From CAIVVT01 sp963838205 (GTDB taxonomy: Bacteria; Acidobacteriota; Terriglobia; Bryobacterales; Bryobacteraceae): a DNA stretch of 64,000 bases. Position numbers and translations under genes: made by a program. Where the stretch lies: contig CAWIQF010000020.1 in assembly GCA_963838205.1 (NCBI GenBank), positions 1 to 64,000 on the forward strand. The letters run 5' to 3'. The notes under the pieces are model-generated. The model did not search any database. It had not been told where the DNA came from and saw only the letters and a program-made list of their open reading frames with translations. Every line of letters begins with the position of its first letter. Position 1 is the stretch's first letter. Of the stretch, positions 28,216 to 37,580 are shown piece by piece.

Positions 28216-28319
28216 AGCTGCGAGGAGAGGCTGTCGCATGGGCCGTGGCCGGGAGCGACTGGGCAACGATTTCCCAATTGGCTATTTTACGCCTTTTAGA
28301 ATCAATTACTTAAAAACAG

Positions 28320-28341
28320 AGTTGGGCAAAACTGCCCAACT
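28320..28341. repeat. Perfect 9-bp inverted repeat
   Basis: AGTTGGGCA then AAAC then TGCCCAACT. It lies in an AT-richer island between the glutaminase-like gene and the 3' end of a convergent methyltransferase gene. It could form a terminator-like hairpin, though no T-tract follows, or be a protein-binding site. Related GGGCAACGATTTCCC and GCCCAACTG sequences lie nearby. Confidence 0.45.
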
Positions 28342-28400
28342 GGTCCGGCGCGCGCATTGAAAATTCCGAAGGCGAAGAACCGTGGGAGGATCTTGTGTTG

Positions 28401-29312
28401 TTACCGATCCGCGCCAGTTGCCGGGCGTCGCGCCCAACTGTCATGCGTCAGGAAATTCACCGCGCCGCATAACGGGCAGGCATACGCCGATAAGATCAGC
28501 CAGCGCCGCTGCACGCGCGGCCCGAGGCTGGCTTCGGGGTGTCCCGCGCCGCAGCGGACGCAGACGTTGCTCCACGCCTCGAGCGGAACAGGCGCCCGCG
28601 AATATCCGAAGAACGAGCACCACCCATACAGGCTCAGGCGCGTGCCCAGGGCCCGGTCCAGCCAGCGAAAAGCATAATTCAACAACACCAGAAAATGTTC
28701 CGAGCCGCCGAGGAACAGCACCATTCGCATGGGCCGCTTGGTCGCGATGTTGCGCCGGTTGAGGAATGCCAGCGAGGAAAACAGCGGCTTGGTGCCAAGA
28801 TGCTCCATGCCCGTTGCGTCTTCAATCTGCCGGGCCAGCGCCGGCGCTGAGGTGAACGCATTGACGTGCCCGCCGCCCCGGCCCAGCCAGCGGTAGATCC
28901 TGTCGGTGAGGGTCGAGGCGTCGGGTACCGTAATGCACAGCAGCGCTTGCTTCGTCCGCACGCGCCCGATCTCGGCCAGCGCCCGTCCCAGCTCCTCGAA
29001 ATGCTCGAGGCTGTGGTTCGCGATCACCAGGTCGAATGTGCCATTGGCGAATGGCAGGCGGGCCGCATCGGCCTGGACGATCGCCGCGGATTCGTGAGCC
29101 GGGAACGCTTCCAGATCGACCCGCACCACCAGCACATCCTGCCGCTCGATCTTGAAGCTTCCGTGGCGCGCTCCCAGGTCGAGGACCCGGGCCTGGGCGG
29201 GCAGGCTGGCGAAGATTTCGGTCACCTGATTCTGGGCCTTCGATACGCGTGGATTGAGTTCATTGTATCGGGGTTGCTCCGTCGCCTCGTAATTCGAGTC
29301 GGCATGATCCAC
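28401..29312 (-). CDS. Class I SAM-dependent methyltransferase with C-terminal Cys-pair segment
   Basis: About 303 aa from GTG 29312. SAM-binding motif I is VLDLGARHGSF, followed by an acidic-residue strand (VVRVDLEAFP), then VQADAARLPFANGTFDLVIA and NHSLEHFEELGRAL as in Methyltransf_11 proteins. The C-terminal 60 residues carry CVRCG and CPLCG pairs about 30 residues apart, resembling a zinc ribbon, which is unusual for a plain small-molecule methyltransferase. The start is uncertain: the frame is open to 29456 but would then run into the divergent UROD gene. No good ribosome site is visible. Substrate unknown; relatives occur in lipid or glycan biosynthesis clusters. Confidence 0.8.
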   Translation of the reverse strand: MDHADSNYEATEQPRYNELNPRVSKAQNQVTEIFASLPAQARVLDLGARHGSFKIERQDVLVVRVDLEAFPAHESAAIVQADAARLPFANGTFDLVIANHSLEHFEELGRALAEIGRVRTKQALLCITVPDASTLTDRIYRWLGRGGGHVNAFTSAPALARQIEDATGMEHLGTKPLFSSLAFLNRRNIATKRPMRMVLFLGGSEHFLVLLNYAFRWLDRALGTRLSLYGWCSFFGYSRAPVPLEAWSNVCVRCGAGHPEASLGPRVQRRWLILSAYACPLCGAVNFLTHDSWARRPATGADR

Positions 29313-29415
29313 GCGCCGACTAGCCCGCGGCGATAAGATAATGAGGCTTCCGCGCGCTGCGGCGCGGGCCTCGGCGCGGCCCCGCTGCGAGGGTCCGCGA
29401 CGGGGAAAGGCGGCT

Positions 29416-30582
29416 ATGACCCGGACTGCCAACTGCCTGGCGAAACTCGAACGCATGAACCTGACCCTGCGCCATCAGGAGGCCGACCGCGTCCCGGTCA
29501 GCGACTTTTTCTGGGGCAGTTTCCTGCGCCGCTGGCGCGAGGAACTGGGGCTCGCCGCCGACGCCGATATCTACCGCTTCTACGACCTCGACTGGATGCA
29601 GTTCAACCCCAACCTCGATCCGCACATCCAGCCCTTCGAGATCCTGTTGGAGAACGCCGAAGAGGTCGTCGTCAGGACGGGCTTTGAAGCGGTCCTGCGG
29701 AAGAAGCTGGCCTATCCCATGCCGGCCTTCGTGCGCTTCGAGACCGACACCGTCGAGAAGATGGAGGCCTTTCAGTTCGACGATCCGTGGGACCAGCGCC
29801 GCTTCTTCTCCAGCGGCGACGACCAGATCAACGGCGTGGGCGACGGCTTCGCCCGCAACCTGGCGCCGTACGTCGAGCGAATCAAATCGGCGTGGCCGGA
29901 GTTCCCGGTTTTCGGCGGCGTGTGCGAAGCCCACGAGATGCTGTGGCGCATCATCGGTTCGGAGAACGCGATGCTCTGGATGGGCCTGTACCCGGACGCG
30001 ATCGCGCGCTTCGTCGAACGCATCCACGCGTTCTCGCTGGAGGTCCTGAAGGCGCAGATCCAGGCCGCCGATGGACTGCTGGACGGCGTCGTGATCTGGG
30101 GCGACGTGGCCTGCAAGAAGGGCATGCTGTTCTCGCCGGCCTTCTGGCGCGCGCACTTCAAGCCGGGCGTGCAGGCGCTAGTTGACGAGTGCCACACGCA
30201 CGGCCTGCCGGTAATTTACCATGGCTGCGGCAATGTGAACCGCATCTTCGCCGACTTCGTCGAGCTGGGCGTGGACGCTTACAACCCGCTGGAGGCCAAG
30301 GCCGGCATGGACGTCATCGATCTGCGCCGCCGCTTCGGCCACCGCATCGGATTCTGCGGCAACATGGACGTGCAGCTTTGGGCCAACGGCACATTCGGCG
30401 CAATCAAGGCCGCCGTGCTGACGAAGTTGAACGCGGCCAAGGGCGGCGGGTTCATCTTCCAGTCCGATCACTCGGTGCCGGGCGACGTCAGCGGAGAGCG
30501 CTACGACTACGTCGTGCGGCTGGTGCGGCAGTACGGCACGTATCCGCTGCGGTTGGGCGAATACGACCTCGCGGACCTGTAG
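29416..30582 (+). CDS. Uroporphyrinogen decarboxylase (URO-D) family protein
   Basis: A 388-aa TIM-barrel protein of the URO-D superfamily, related to MtaA-type corrinoid methyltransferases more than to HemE, which is shorter and has different substrate residues. Landmarks are LRHQEADRVPVSDFFWG, GGVCEAHEMLWRI, VVIWGDVACKKGMLFSP and IYHGCGNVNRI, whose His-x-Cys could bind zinc, plus RIGFCGNMDVQ. ATG 29416 is preceded by AAAGG; ATG 29341 and 29455 are alternatives. The Gfo/Idh/MocA gene follows 70 bases downstream, so they are probably cotranscribed. Such proteins are frequent beside sugar-catabolism genes in Acidobacteria and Planctomycetes, but their reaction is not established. Confidence 0.88.
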   Translation: MTRTANCLAKLERMNLTLRHQEADRVPVSDFFWGSFLRRWREELGLAADADIYRFYDLDWMQFNPNLDPHIQPFEILLENAEEVVVRTGFEAVLRKKLAYPMPAFVRFETDTVEKMEAFQFDDPWDQRRFFSSGDDQINGVGDGFARNLAPYVERIKSAWPEFPVFGGVCEAHEMLWRIIGSENAMLWMGLYPDAIARFVERIHAFSLEVLKAQIQAADGLLDGVVIWGDVACKKGMLFSPAFWRAHFKPGVQALVDECHTHGLPVIYHGCGNVNRIFADFVELGVDAYNPLEAKAGMDVIDLRRRFGHRIGFCGNMDVQLWANGTFGAIKAAVLTKLNAAKGGGFIFQSDHSVPGDVSGERYDYVVRLVRQYGTYPLRLGEYDLADL

Positions 30583-30652
30583 CACCACGGCTGACCCAGG
30601 CGCAGCCCCGCGGGTGTAGGCTATTGTTGCCGATCACAACGGAATCGAACCC

Positions 30653-32002
30653 ATGGATAACCCTACTCTCACCAGACGTCACCTTTTCTACGGCGCGCTG
30701 CTCGCGGGCGCGCTGCCCAGCGCCGGCTTCGGCAGTGCTCCCTCGCTGAAGCGCCTGGGCTACAAATCGCCCAACGAGAAGCTGAACATCGCCGCGGTCG
30801 GGGCCGGAGGCCGGGCCAGCGAGGACATTCACGAGTGTTCCAGTGAGAACATCGTCGCGCTGACCGATCCCGACGACGCGCGCGCCGAGAAGACGTTCAA
30901 GCTGTACCCGAACGTGCCGAAGTACAAGGATTTCCGGCGCATGTTCGACGCGCATGCTAAAGACATCGACGCGGTGATCGTAGCCTGTCCAGACCACGTG
31001 CACGCCAGCGCGGCGATGTGGGCCATGGCGCGCGGCAAGCACGTGTATTGCGAGAAGCCGCTGACGCGCACGGTGTGGGAGGCGCAGCAACTGACGCTGG
31101 GCGCGGCTAAGTACGGCGTGGCCACGCAAATGGGCAACCAGGGCTACTCGAGCGAAGGCGCGCGGCAATGCTGCGAGATGATCTGGGCGGGCGAGATCGG
31201 CGGCGTCACCGAAGTGCACGCCTGGACCAATCGTCCGTGGGCCTACTGGCCGCAGGGGCCGGAGGTGGTGCCGAAGGAAGCGCCCGTTCCGCCGACGCTC
31301 GACTGGGATGCCTGGCTGGCCGACTGCGATCCGCGCCCTTACAGCCCGGCCTACGTGCCGCACAACTGGCGCGCCTTCCCGGAGTTCGGCTGTGGAGCGA
31401 TCGGCGACATGGCGTGCCACATTCTGGGCACGCCGAACATGGCGCTGCGGCTCACGCCGCCGACCAGCGTCGAGTGCCTGCTGCAGGAGGGCAAGGGCCA
31501 GTACACGTTCCCCAAGAAAGCGACCATCCGCTTCGACTTTCCGGCGCGCGGCTCGATGCCGCCGGTGCAGATCTTCTGGCACGACGGACTGACGGAGGTG
31601 CCGAAGTTCGAGGGTGTGGCGGCGGACGAACAACTCGGCGACAAGGACGTGAACGGCAGCCTGTTCATGGGCCAGAAAGGCATGATCACGACCGGCTGCT
31701 ACGGCGGCGGGACGCGCCTCGTGCCCGCGTCCAAAATGGTGGATTACAAGTTCCCGCCCAAGCTGCTGACGCGCTCGCCGGGGCACCACCAGGATTGGAT
31801 TCGCGCCTGCAAAGGCGGCGACCCGGCGTGCTCGAACTTCAGCGTCGCGGGCCCGTTCGTGCAGTGGATGTTGCTGGGCGTGATCGCGATGAAGTTCGAG
31901 GGCAAGCTGGAGTGGGACGCGGCCAAGGGCCGTTTCACCAACAACAACGCGGCCAACCAGTACCTGAAGCCGAAGTTCCGCAAGGGCTGGAAATTCGCCT
32001 GA
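30653..32002 (+). CDS. Gfo/Idh/MocA family oxidoreductase, Tat-exported
   Basis: A 449-aa NAD(P)-binding oxidoreductase with a Tat signal (TRRHLFYGALLAGALPSAGF). The Rossmann motif is IAAVGAGGRASEDI; the EKP motif is HVYCEKPLTRTVWEAQ; the C-terminal domain includes QMGNQGYSSEGARQCCEMIW, WDAWLADCDPRPYSP and GAIGDMACHILGTP (the conserved His region). It belongs to the exported subgroup abundant in this phylum. It lies directly downstream of the URO-D family gene and probably shares its mRNA. Confidence 0.92.
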   Translation: MDNPTLTRRHLFYGALLAGALPSAGFGSAPSLKRLGYKSPNEKLNIAAVGAGGRASEDIHECSSENIVALTDPDDARAEKTFKLYPNVPKYKDFRRMFDAHAKDIDAVIVACPDHVHASAAMWAMARGKHVYCEKPLTRTVWEAQQLTLGAAKYGVATQMGNQGYSSEGARQCCEMIWAGEIGGVTEVHAWTNRPWAYWPQGPEVVPKEAPVPPTLDWDAWLADCDPRPYSPAYVPHNWRAFPEFGCGAIGDMACHILGTPNMALRLTPPTSVECLLQEGKGQYTFPKKATIRFDFPARGSMPPVQIFWHDGLTEVPKFEGVAADEQLGDKDVNGSLFMGQKGMITTGCYGGGTRLVPASKMVDYKFPPKLLTRSPGHHQDWIRACKGGDPACSNFSVAGPFVQWMLLGVIAMKFEGKLEWDAAKGRFTNNNAANQYLKPKFRKGWKFA

Positions 32003-32213
32003 GGCGGACCCGGCTCGTCACCTCGGCCGAGGATGGGAAGGGCGTTGGGAGGGGGGGCGGCGGGGCGGCCAGCTTTCGCTGCGCTCTCGTCTCGGATGCA
32101 GGTTTCAATGTGCATTGCACCGTAAAAGCACGGTGCCAGGCTCTCTGCTCCGTCTCGTGCAGACAAATGTCAGCGCTAGACCAGTTTCAGAGCAAGTGTA
32201 GACCGTCGCTGCT

Positions 32214-32306
32214 GGTGGGGCAGGTCTCCAGACCTGCGCGCGACCTCCAGGTCGCGCCTTGGCCGGACCTGGAGGTCCGGCCGCAGACGTGGTCGTCTGC
32301 CCCACC
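32214..32306. repeat. Multi-hairpin palindromic element
   Basis: A nearly back-to-back series of four hairpins: CAGGTC/GACCTG (32221-32236), GCGCGACCT/AGGTCGCGC (32238-32257), GGCCGGACCT/AGGTCCGGCC (32261-32282) and GCAGACG/CGTCTGC (32283-32300). They are enclosed by a 10-bp outer pair, GGTGGGGCAG (32214-32223) with CTGCCCCACC (32297-32306). The ACCTCCAGGT-like centres of the hairpins resemble one another. It lies in the 500-base gap between two convergent genes (30653-32002 and 32509-35349); the rest of that gap shows no gene. Confidence 0.7.
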
Positions 32307-32508
32307 TCGGTTCACGAGAACTCTGAAATTGGCCTAGCATTCTCTCTGGCGCATGACCAGCTCGTCCCAGACGCCGCCGGACCACTGAATCGCATGACGC
32401 TCGGAGACCATCGTCGCATAGGCCGGTCAGCCATTTCGGAGAGCAATGAGATGCGCTGCGCCCGCCTCCGCGGCGGGTTGGAGCAAATTGCCCCCGATCC
32501 CCGGACGC

Positions 32509-35349
32509 CTACTGGAATTCGACGATCGCGGTCTCTCGCGCCGGGACCAATAGCCGGCCGCCCTCGACCGGCGCCAGACTGCGCAGATCCAGCATGCCGC
32601 GGTGGGCCAAGGCCGGCTTTAGAACCAGGTGCGCCTCCCGATCCGAATTGTTGTAGAGGTAGGCCAGATGCCGGCCCTGCAATTCGGTGACACGGTACTC
32701 TACGTGCTCCGCCGTGCTGCCCGCTTCCGCCGTCACCTGCAGTTCGGGTTCAAGTCCGGCTTGCCGCGCCACCATCGACAGGAATTGGCGCCAGCTTGCC
32801 GGCTCCAGCGTCGCAGCCAGCCAGTACAGTTGGCCGCGCCCGCGCCGCTGCCGCACCACGGCCGGAACGCCATCCTGAAATCGTCCGCTCACTTCGGTCT
32901 GTGCGCACTCGAGAACCTGCCGGGCGCCCACGGCCTCCAGCCGCATTCCGTTCGTGGTGAAGGCCATGCGCGGCAATTCATCCGCGTTGTATTCCGTGAC
33001 CACCGTCTCGCCATGTTTCAGCGGCGCCGGCTCGCGCCGGACCATTTTGAGCCCCAGCTTGACGAGCGTGTCCGACGGCCGCGCATACTCGTCCGCCAGC
33101 AGAGAATCCGGAGAGACAATTAACGTTCCTCCGCCGTCCACCCAGTCGAGGATCGCATCCCGCACTGGCCCCGGAACGAATTCCGCGCCGGGCAGCACCA
33201 GAATCTTCCTCTGGGCCAGGTCGCCCGCCAGGATCTTCTTCTCCGTCGTCAGTCCGATGTACAATCCCGCGGCCTGCGAGGCATTGTAGATGCCCCGCAG
33301 CGACGACAGGTAGGGGAAAGTCCCGATTTCGGCCGATTCCTTCGGTGGTTGTTGCAGCATGGACGACTTCGAATAGAGCAGCGCAATCGGACGCGGCGCG
33401 CTGCCCAGCGCAGCGATTTCGCGCCCCAGCCGCCGCACGTCCAGAGCGTCTCGCATGGCCTTGGCCAGATCGCTTAGCGGGATCGTATAGCTCTGCGGGA
33501 AACTCGTGGTCCATTCGTTGATCGGCTCGTTGGGAGTCCAGTGCATAGCGCTGTTCCACCACCACATCGAGATCGCGGCATCCCCGTGCAGGAAGCTCGG
33601 CAGAATCTGGTGCAAAACCCCGTGATACTCGAAATCCTCCACCGGCTGGCGGCCCGCCAAAGCATGCAGGTACTCCGGCATCAGCGTGTCCAGAGCATAA
33701 TTCTCCTCCAGCACCACGCCGGTCACGCCGGAATCCGTCAATTCCTCTGCGTCTATGCCGGTCCAGAACGCCGGATCGAAAGCGTAATAGGGCGAGCCCA
33801 CCGTCAAGGGCTTGCGCGGTTCCCAGCGCCGGACCTGTTCCCCGGTCCAGCGGATGTGATCCACGAAGCGATTCAGGTTGAACGTGGCCCAATCGAACCA
33901 TAGCGCGCGGTTCTTTGCGGCCTGCTCGGGGCGCGGCATGGGCACGCTCGAGAATCCCTCGAAGGTGGTAGCCCAGATTGCGTTCGCCTTCCGCACATCG
34001 GTGTACTTCCGCTCCAACCAGCGCGCCCACATCTGGCGGGTCCGCTCGCAGTAGCACACGTAGGCGTATTCAAAATCCATGTTCTGCACAAGATGGCTGC
34101 GGTCGCCGGCATGCTCCTTTTCGAACTGCTCGATCATTTTTGCAATGGCATCCAGCGTGTGCGGACTCTCCAGGCAGATGATGACCGGAGGCCCGATCAC
34201 TTCCCACGAACCCTCATCGCGGATCAAGGCGCTGGCGTTGTCCCAACCCACGCGGTGCGTATCCGGGTACTGTTGGTAGGCCTGCCAGATGGGTTGCCGT
34301 TCCACGTTGAAGCGGTCCCCGCCGGCCACCAGCGCTCCCTCGTAACCCGTTTCGCTGTTCGCGAACCAGCGCTGCAGCGCACTGTGATCGTTGTACAGCA
34401 TGGCGAAGATTAGCGCCGGATCGGCGCCCGAACGGAAGTACCCGTCGCGGATTTCCAGCTTGCCGTAATCCGGCAGCGGCGGCACCACGCGCGCCGCGGC
34501 TTTCCCTTGCGCCACTGCCGTCAGTTCCCGCTTCGCCTCGCGCGCTCCTGCCATCAGCAAGCTGAGCGCCTGGCGCTGTTCCGTGGCCCGATCCTGCCAG
34601 AACGCCGCCAGCCGCGAGCGGAATGCCACCTGCGCCAGGTACGGGTAGATCTCCGCGTAGGCGGTCTCCTGCCCGCGCGCCTTGGCCCGCTCAATTTCTC
34701 CGCTCAGTTCCGCCAGGGCCTGCTCGGCTTCGGCCCGCAGCGGCCGCAGCCCGGGTTCCGTTTCCCGGAACAGCAGATCGCCATACGGCTGTTTCTGCGG
34801 CCTGGCCGGATCCGTGCTGAGACGCGGATTGGAAATGAGCAGGGTCCGGTCCTGCTTGAACATCAGTTCCAATCCGTCCCGTAGAAACAGCGGTTGGAAG
34901 AACACGCCCAGCCAGGCAATCCGCCGCGCATCCACCGGATGCTGTTGCGGAGATTGCATTTTCTCCAGGCTGATCTCCACGGTGCTGCGGCCCGGCCCGA
35001 TCACGAATCCGTCGAACGTGCCGCCGGTGTATGTATCGGGCCCCGGATGTCCGGTCTGGTTCGAAAGCCGCACGAAGACCGAAAGCGGTTCACTCGACGG
35101 GTTCTCCACTTCAAACCGCAGCGAAGAGAACGGGCTGAAGTCGCTCACCGCCAGGCTGGTCGTTGCAAAGCCGGTGCTCTCGTATCCGCGCCACAGCGTA
35201 ACCCGCGCGGATTTCGCGTTGGCGGCCGCCAGATCGCAATGGCTGCGCACCGCCTGACCCGGCGCGAATAATCCCTCCAGGCTCTGCTCCCGGGCGCCGC
35301 CCCAAGCCACCGCCGTGAGGAAGATTACCGCTGACAACCTGCTCCGCAT
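32509..35349 (-). CDS. GH42-like glycoside hydrolase (beta-galactosidase family), secreted
   Basis: A 946-aa secreted protein. The signal peptide (RSRLSAVIFLTAVAWGGA) precedes an N-terminal beta-sandwich, a helical linker, a GH-A-type barrel and a C-terminal trimerisation/Rossmann-like domain. GH42-like landmarks are FEYAYVCYCERTRQMWARWL (with a candidate acid/base Glu), ALWFDWATFNLNRFVDHIRW, VVLEENYALDT (candidate nucleophile Glu), and DAILDWVDGGGTLIVSPDSL in the trimerisation-like domain. Family placement is by these segments only; it is more divergent than typical GH42 enzymes and much longer at the N terminus. Likely acts on beta-galactosides or related glycans outside the cell. Confidence 0.78.
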   Translation of the reverse strand: MRSRLSAVIFLTAVAWGGAREQSLEGLFAPGQAVRSHCDLAAANAKSARVTLWRGYESTGFATTSLAVSDFSPFSSLRFEVENPSSEPLSVFVRLSNQTGHPGPDTYTGGTFDGFVIGPGRSTVEISLEKMQSPQQHPVDARRIAWLGVFFQPLFLRDGLELMFKQDRTLLISNPRLSTDPARPQKQPYGDLLFRETEPGLRPLRAEAEQALAELSGEIERAKARGQETAYAEIYPYLAQVAFRSRLAAFWQDRATEQRQALSLLMAGAREAKRELTAVAQGKAAARVVPPLPDYGKLEIRDGYFRSGADPALIFAMLYNDHSALQRWFANSETGYEGALVAGGDRFNVERQPIWQAYQQYPDTHRVGWDNASALIRDEGSWEVIGPPVIICLESPHTLDAIAKMIEQFEKEHAGDRSHLVQNMDFEYAYVCYCERTRQMWARWLERKYTDVRKANAIWATTFEGFSSVPMPRPEQAAKNRALWFDWATFNLNRFVDHIRWTGEQVRRWEPRKPLTVGSPYYAFDPAFWTGIDAEELTDSGVTGVVLEENYALDTLMPEYLHALAGRQPVEDFEYHGVLHQILPSFLHGDAAISMWWWNSAMHWTPNEPINEWTTSFPQSYTIPLSDLAKAMRDALDVRRLGREIAALGSAPRPIALLYSKSSMLQQPPKESAEIGTFPYLSSLRGIYNASQAAGLYIGLTTEKKILAGDLAQRKILVLPGAEFVPGPVRDAILDWVDGGGTLIVSPDSLLADEYARPSDTLVKLGLKMVRREPAPLKHGETVVTEYNADELPRMAFTTNGMRLEAVGARQVLECAQTEVSGRFQDGVPAVVRQRRGRGQLYWLAATLEPASWRQFLSMVARQAGLEPELQVTAEAGSTAEHVEYRVTELQGRHLAYLYNNSDREAHLVLKPALAHRGMLDLRSLAPVEGGRLLVPARETAIVEFQ

Positions 35350-36272
35350 TGCGTCCCTCCATGCACCCGGGATTTCCGTTTGCCATCCTGGCCAGCACCG
35401 ATTCTACATTCAATCGCATCCATCGGCGTCGCCGCTCTCAGGACCGGCCGTGGCGATCGCTCCGCTGCGGGAGAGATGCCATGCGGTCCAAGAGGACCCC
35501 TCGGCCGCGCGTTTCGCGGATCGGAGCGTGGTTTCATTCGGCGCGCGGCACGCGTGCCGATATGAGCGGCAAGGTGTAGAACGAATCGTAAGCTCCCGGT
35601 TTGTCGGCCAATCGGAAACAATGCCACCTGGGACGCGTACCCGGCATGTCGTACAAGTGGTCGGAACGATAAGTGGCGCTACCGGAAACCGACCTGCTGC
35701 CAACGCGTGGTGGTGCCTGCAATGTCAGACCCGGCGCAGGCATTCGGCACCAACCGCCGTGCCAGCGCCCGGCCAGCAGCGCGCAAGCCTGTCTCCTGCC
35801 CAGCCGCTTGCCCGGATCCACCGCCTTGCCGGTCTTCCTATCCCGCATCTTTGTGCCCCCTCCAGCACCCTCCCCAGAGCAGGCAGGCCGCTACAGCGTA
35901 GCGGCCTGATCTGCCTAAGTGGCTGTTTATCAATATCTTAGAAAAGTGCAGGCCGCTACTAATAGCGGCCTGGCTTCTCCCCACCGGCATTTTAGACCCG
36001 CCGCGACGGCATTGCGCGGGCGCACTCGCGCCAATTGTTCCACTTGCTTGGATCGGGAATAATTCCATGGACTCCTAAGGAACTGATAGTCCCCTCCGTC
36101 TCGGTCTGAGCGGATCACAGTCTGAAGCTTTCCGGATCGTCGAGAGCTGCCGGAGTGCGCGGGGCAACCTGCGCGCGCGACTACGCGAGTAGAGTCGATT
36201 GGGTTACACTGTCGGGTACTTGGCATGGGATGCCAAAGTGGAAATCCTGGCTGGTTGAAGAGGAGACTGACA
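35350..36272. other. Long intergenic region, no supported gene
   Basis: About 900 bases without a convincing coding region. Open frames on both strands here lack recognisable domains, ribosome sites or consistent codon bias. The region contains the twin hairpins at 35884-35972 and, just before the methyltransferase, the AGAGGAGA ribosome site. It may hold decayed sequence, but I cannot assign it. Confidence 0.35.
35884..35972. repeat. Twin copies of a 10-bp-stem hairpin
   Basis: CAGGCCGCTA/TAGCGGCCTG occurs twice, at 35884-35908 (loop CAGCG) and 35949-35972 (loop CTAA), separated by a 40-base AT-rich spacer (TGTTTATCAATATCTTAG). The stems are identical but the loops differ, as expected of compensatory or recombinogenic REP-like elements. 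Confidence 0.65.
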
Positions 36273-37298
36273 ATGCACCCTGGGAATAGCGCCGGAGGTC
36301 CGTTGACTCCCGGTCTGGTGTTCGAAATGCTGAATGCGCATCAGCGCACGGCGGCTCTAAAGGCGGCGATCGAGCTCGATATCTTCCGCGCCGTGGGCGA
36401 AGGGCCGGGAGACTTGGCCTCCATCGCGCGCCACTGTTCGGCTTCCGAACGCGGCATCCGGATCCTGTGCGATTTTCTCACGATCTGCGGCGTGCTGACT
36501 AAAGCGGACGGGCGCTACCGGCACACCCCGACGAGCGCCGCCTTCCTGGACCCGCGTTCGCCTTCCTCCTTGGCCTCCATCGCACAATTCCTAGGCAACC
36601 CGGTTATGCGGGAGCCTTACGACCATCTGGCGGAAATCGTGCGCACCGGCCGCACCGTCCTGCCGGGCGATGGCAGTGTGGAGCCGGAGAATCCGATCTG
36701 GGTCCAGTTCGCGGAAACCATGGCGCCGATGATGGCACCCATGGTTGGTCCATTAGGCGCGGTGGTGCTGGACGGACACGACGGCCCGATGCGCGTACTG
36801 GATATCGCCGCCGGCCACGGCCTGTTCGGCATCGAAATTGCCAAACAGAACCCGCAGGCCCGCGTCACCGGTCTGGATTGGGCTCCCGTGCTGAGAGTGG
36901 CTCTGGATAATGCCCGCAAGGCCGGCGTCCAAGACCGTTACGACATGCTGCCTGGTAGCGCCTTCGAGGTCAACTTTGGCGGGCCTTATGACGCCGTGTT
37001 GCTCACCAACTTCCTGCACCACTTCGATCCACCGACTTGCGTGGGTTTGTTGAAGAAGGTCCACGCCGTGCTGCGGCCCGGCGGGCGCGCCGCCACGCTA
37101 GAGTTCGTTCCCAATGAAGACCGCGTGTCCCCGCCCATGCCCGCGGCCTTCAGCATGACTATGTTGGCGTCCACAGTAGCGGGCGACGCTTATACGCTGA
37201 GCGAACTCACGGCCATGTACAACGAGGCAGGCTTCAAAGGCGTTACCGCCCACCCCATTCCCATGAGCCCCCACACTGTGGTCATGGGACGCGCCTGA
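36273..37298 (+). CDS. SAM-dependent O-methyltransferase-like protein with dimerisation domain
   Basis: A 341-aa methyltransferase of the AcsOMT/hydroxyneurosporene type. The N-terminal winged-helix dimerisation domain (LVFEMLNAHQRTAALKAAIE, LDIFRAVGEGPGDLASIARH) is followed by the SAM-binding domain with VLDIAAGHGLFGIEIA, VTGLDWAPVL, DAVLLTNFLHHFDPPTC and VLRPGGRAATLEFVPNE. ATG 36273 has AGAGGAGAC upstream and is preferred over a frame opening at 36225. It is monocistronic. Substrate unknown; relatives methylate phenols, carotenoids or antibiotics. Confidence 0.88.
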   Translation: MHPGNSAGGPLTPGLVFEMLNAHQRTAALKAAIELDIFRAVGEGPGDLASIARHCSASERGIRILCDFLTICGVLTKADGRYRHTPTSAAFLDPRSPSSLASIAQFLGNPVMREPYDHLAEIVRTGRTVLPGDGSVEPENPIWVQFAETMAPMMAPMVGPLGAVVLDGHDGPMRVLDIAAGHGLFGIEIAKQNPQARVTGLDWAPVLRVALDNARKAGVQDRYDMLPGSAFEVNFGGPYDAVLLTNFLHHFDPPTCVGLLKKVHAVLRPGGRAATLEFVPNEDRVSPPMPAAFSMTMLASTVAGDAYTLSELTAMYNEAGFKGVTAHPIPMSPHTVVMGRA

Positions 37299-37361
37299 GC
37301 ACCTCCGAGTCGGCGAGACGGACCACGCCAGGCAAGAGGAACGCGCTCGATCGGCGCTTCG

Positions 37362-37580
37362 TCAACCGGCGGCCACCTGGCCTTCTGTTCTGCGAGCGGT
37401 CAGGTAGAACCGGCGTGCCGGCCGCACCAAACACTCCTCCCTGGTGCGAAACCAACCGTGGGACAGAAGTGAGTCGCCGCCAGCCAGGCGATCCCATTCG
37501 AGGGGTTCGATTTGAGCGACGTTTTCAACCCGTTCGATCGAGACAACCTGAGAAATGCCGCCGGCGGTCGGGGGGGTCAT
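37362..37580 (-). pseudogene. Possible truncated GNAT/FemAB-like N-terminal fragment
   Basis: A 72-aa frame whose SIERVENVAQIEPLEWDRLAG and SLLSHGWFRTREEC segments resemble the N terminus of peptidoglycan/siderophore-type GNAT acyltransferases (pattern ..W..LA....LS..W....E). It stops after about 70 residues, far short of a full domain, so it would be a remnant. The similarity is by eye and weak. Confidence 0.35.

Noticed and set aside
26281..28266. A 661-codon - strand frame opposite the glutaminase-like gene
   Set aside because: Antisense shadow; the + strand gene has a signal peptide and full family architecture.
29341..29456. Longer starts for the divergent methyltransferase (29456) and URO-D (29341) genes
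   Set aside because: Both would overlap the other gene antisense; the extra residues are Arg/Ala-rich and match neither family.
35315..35941. Several overlapping frames of 60-208 codons in the 35.3-36.2 kb gap
   Set aside because: None shows a domain or signal; frames on both strands overlap each other and hairpins, as expected of non-coding GC-rich DNA.
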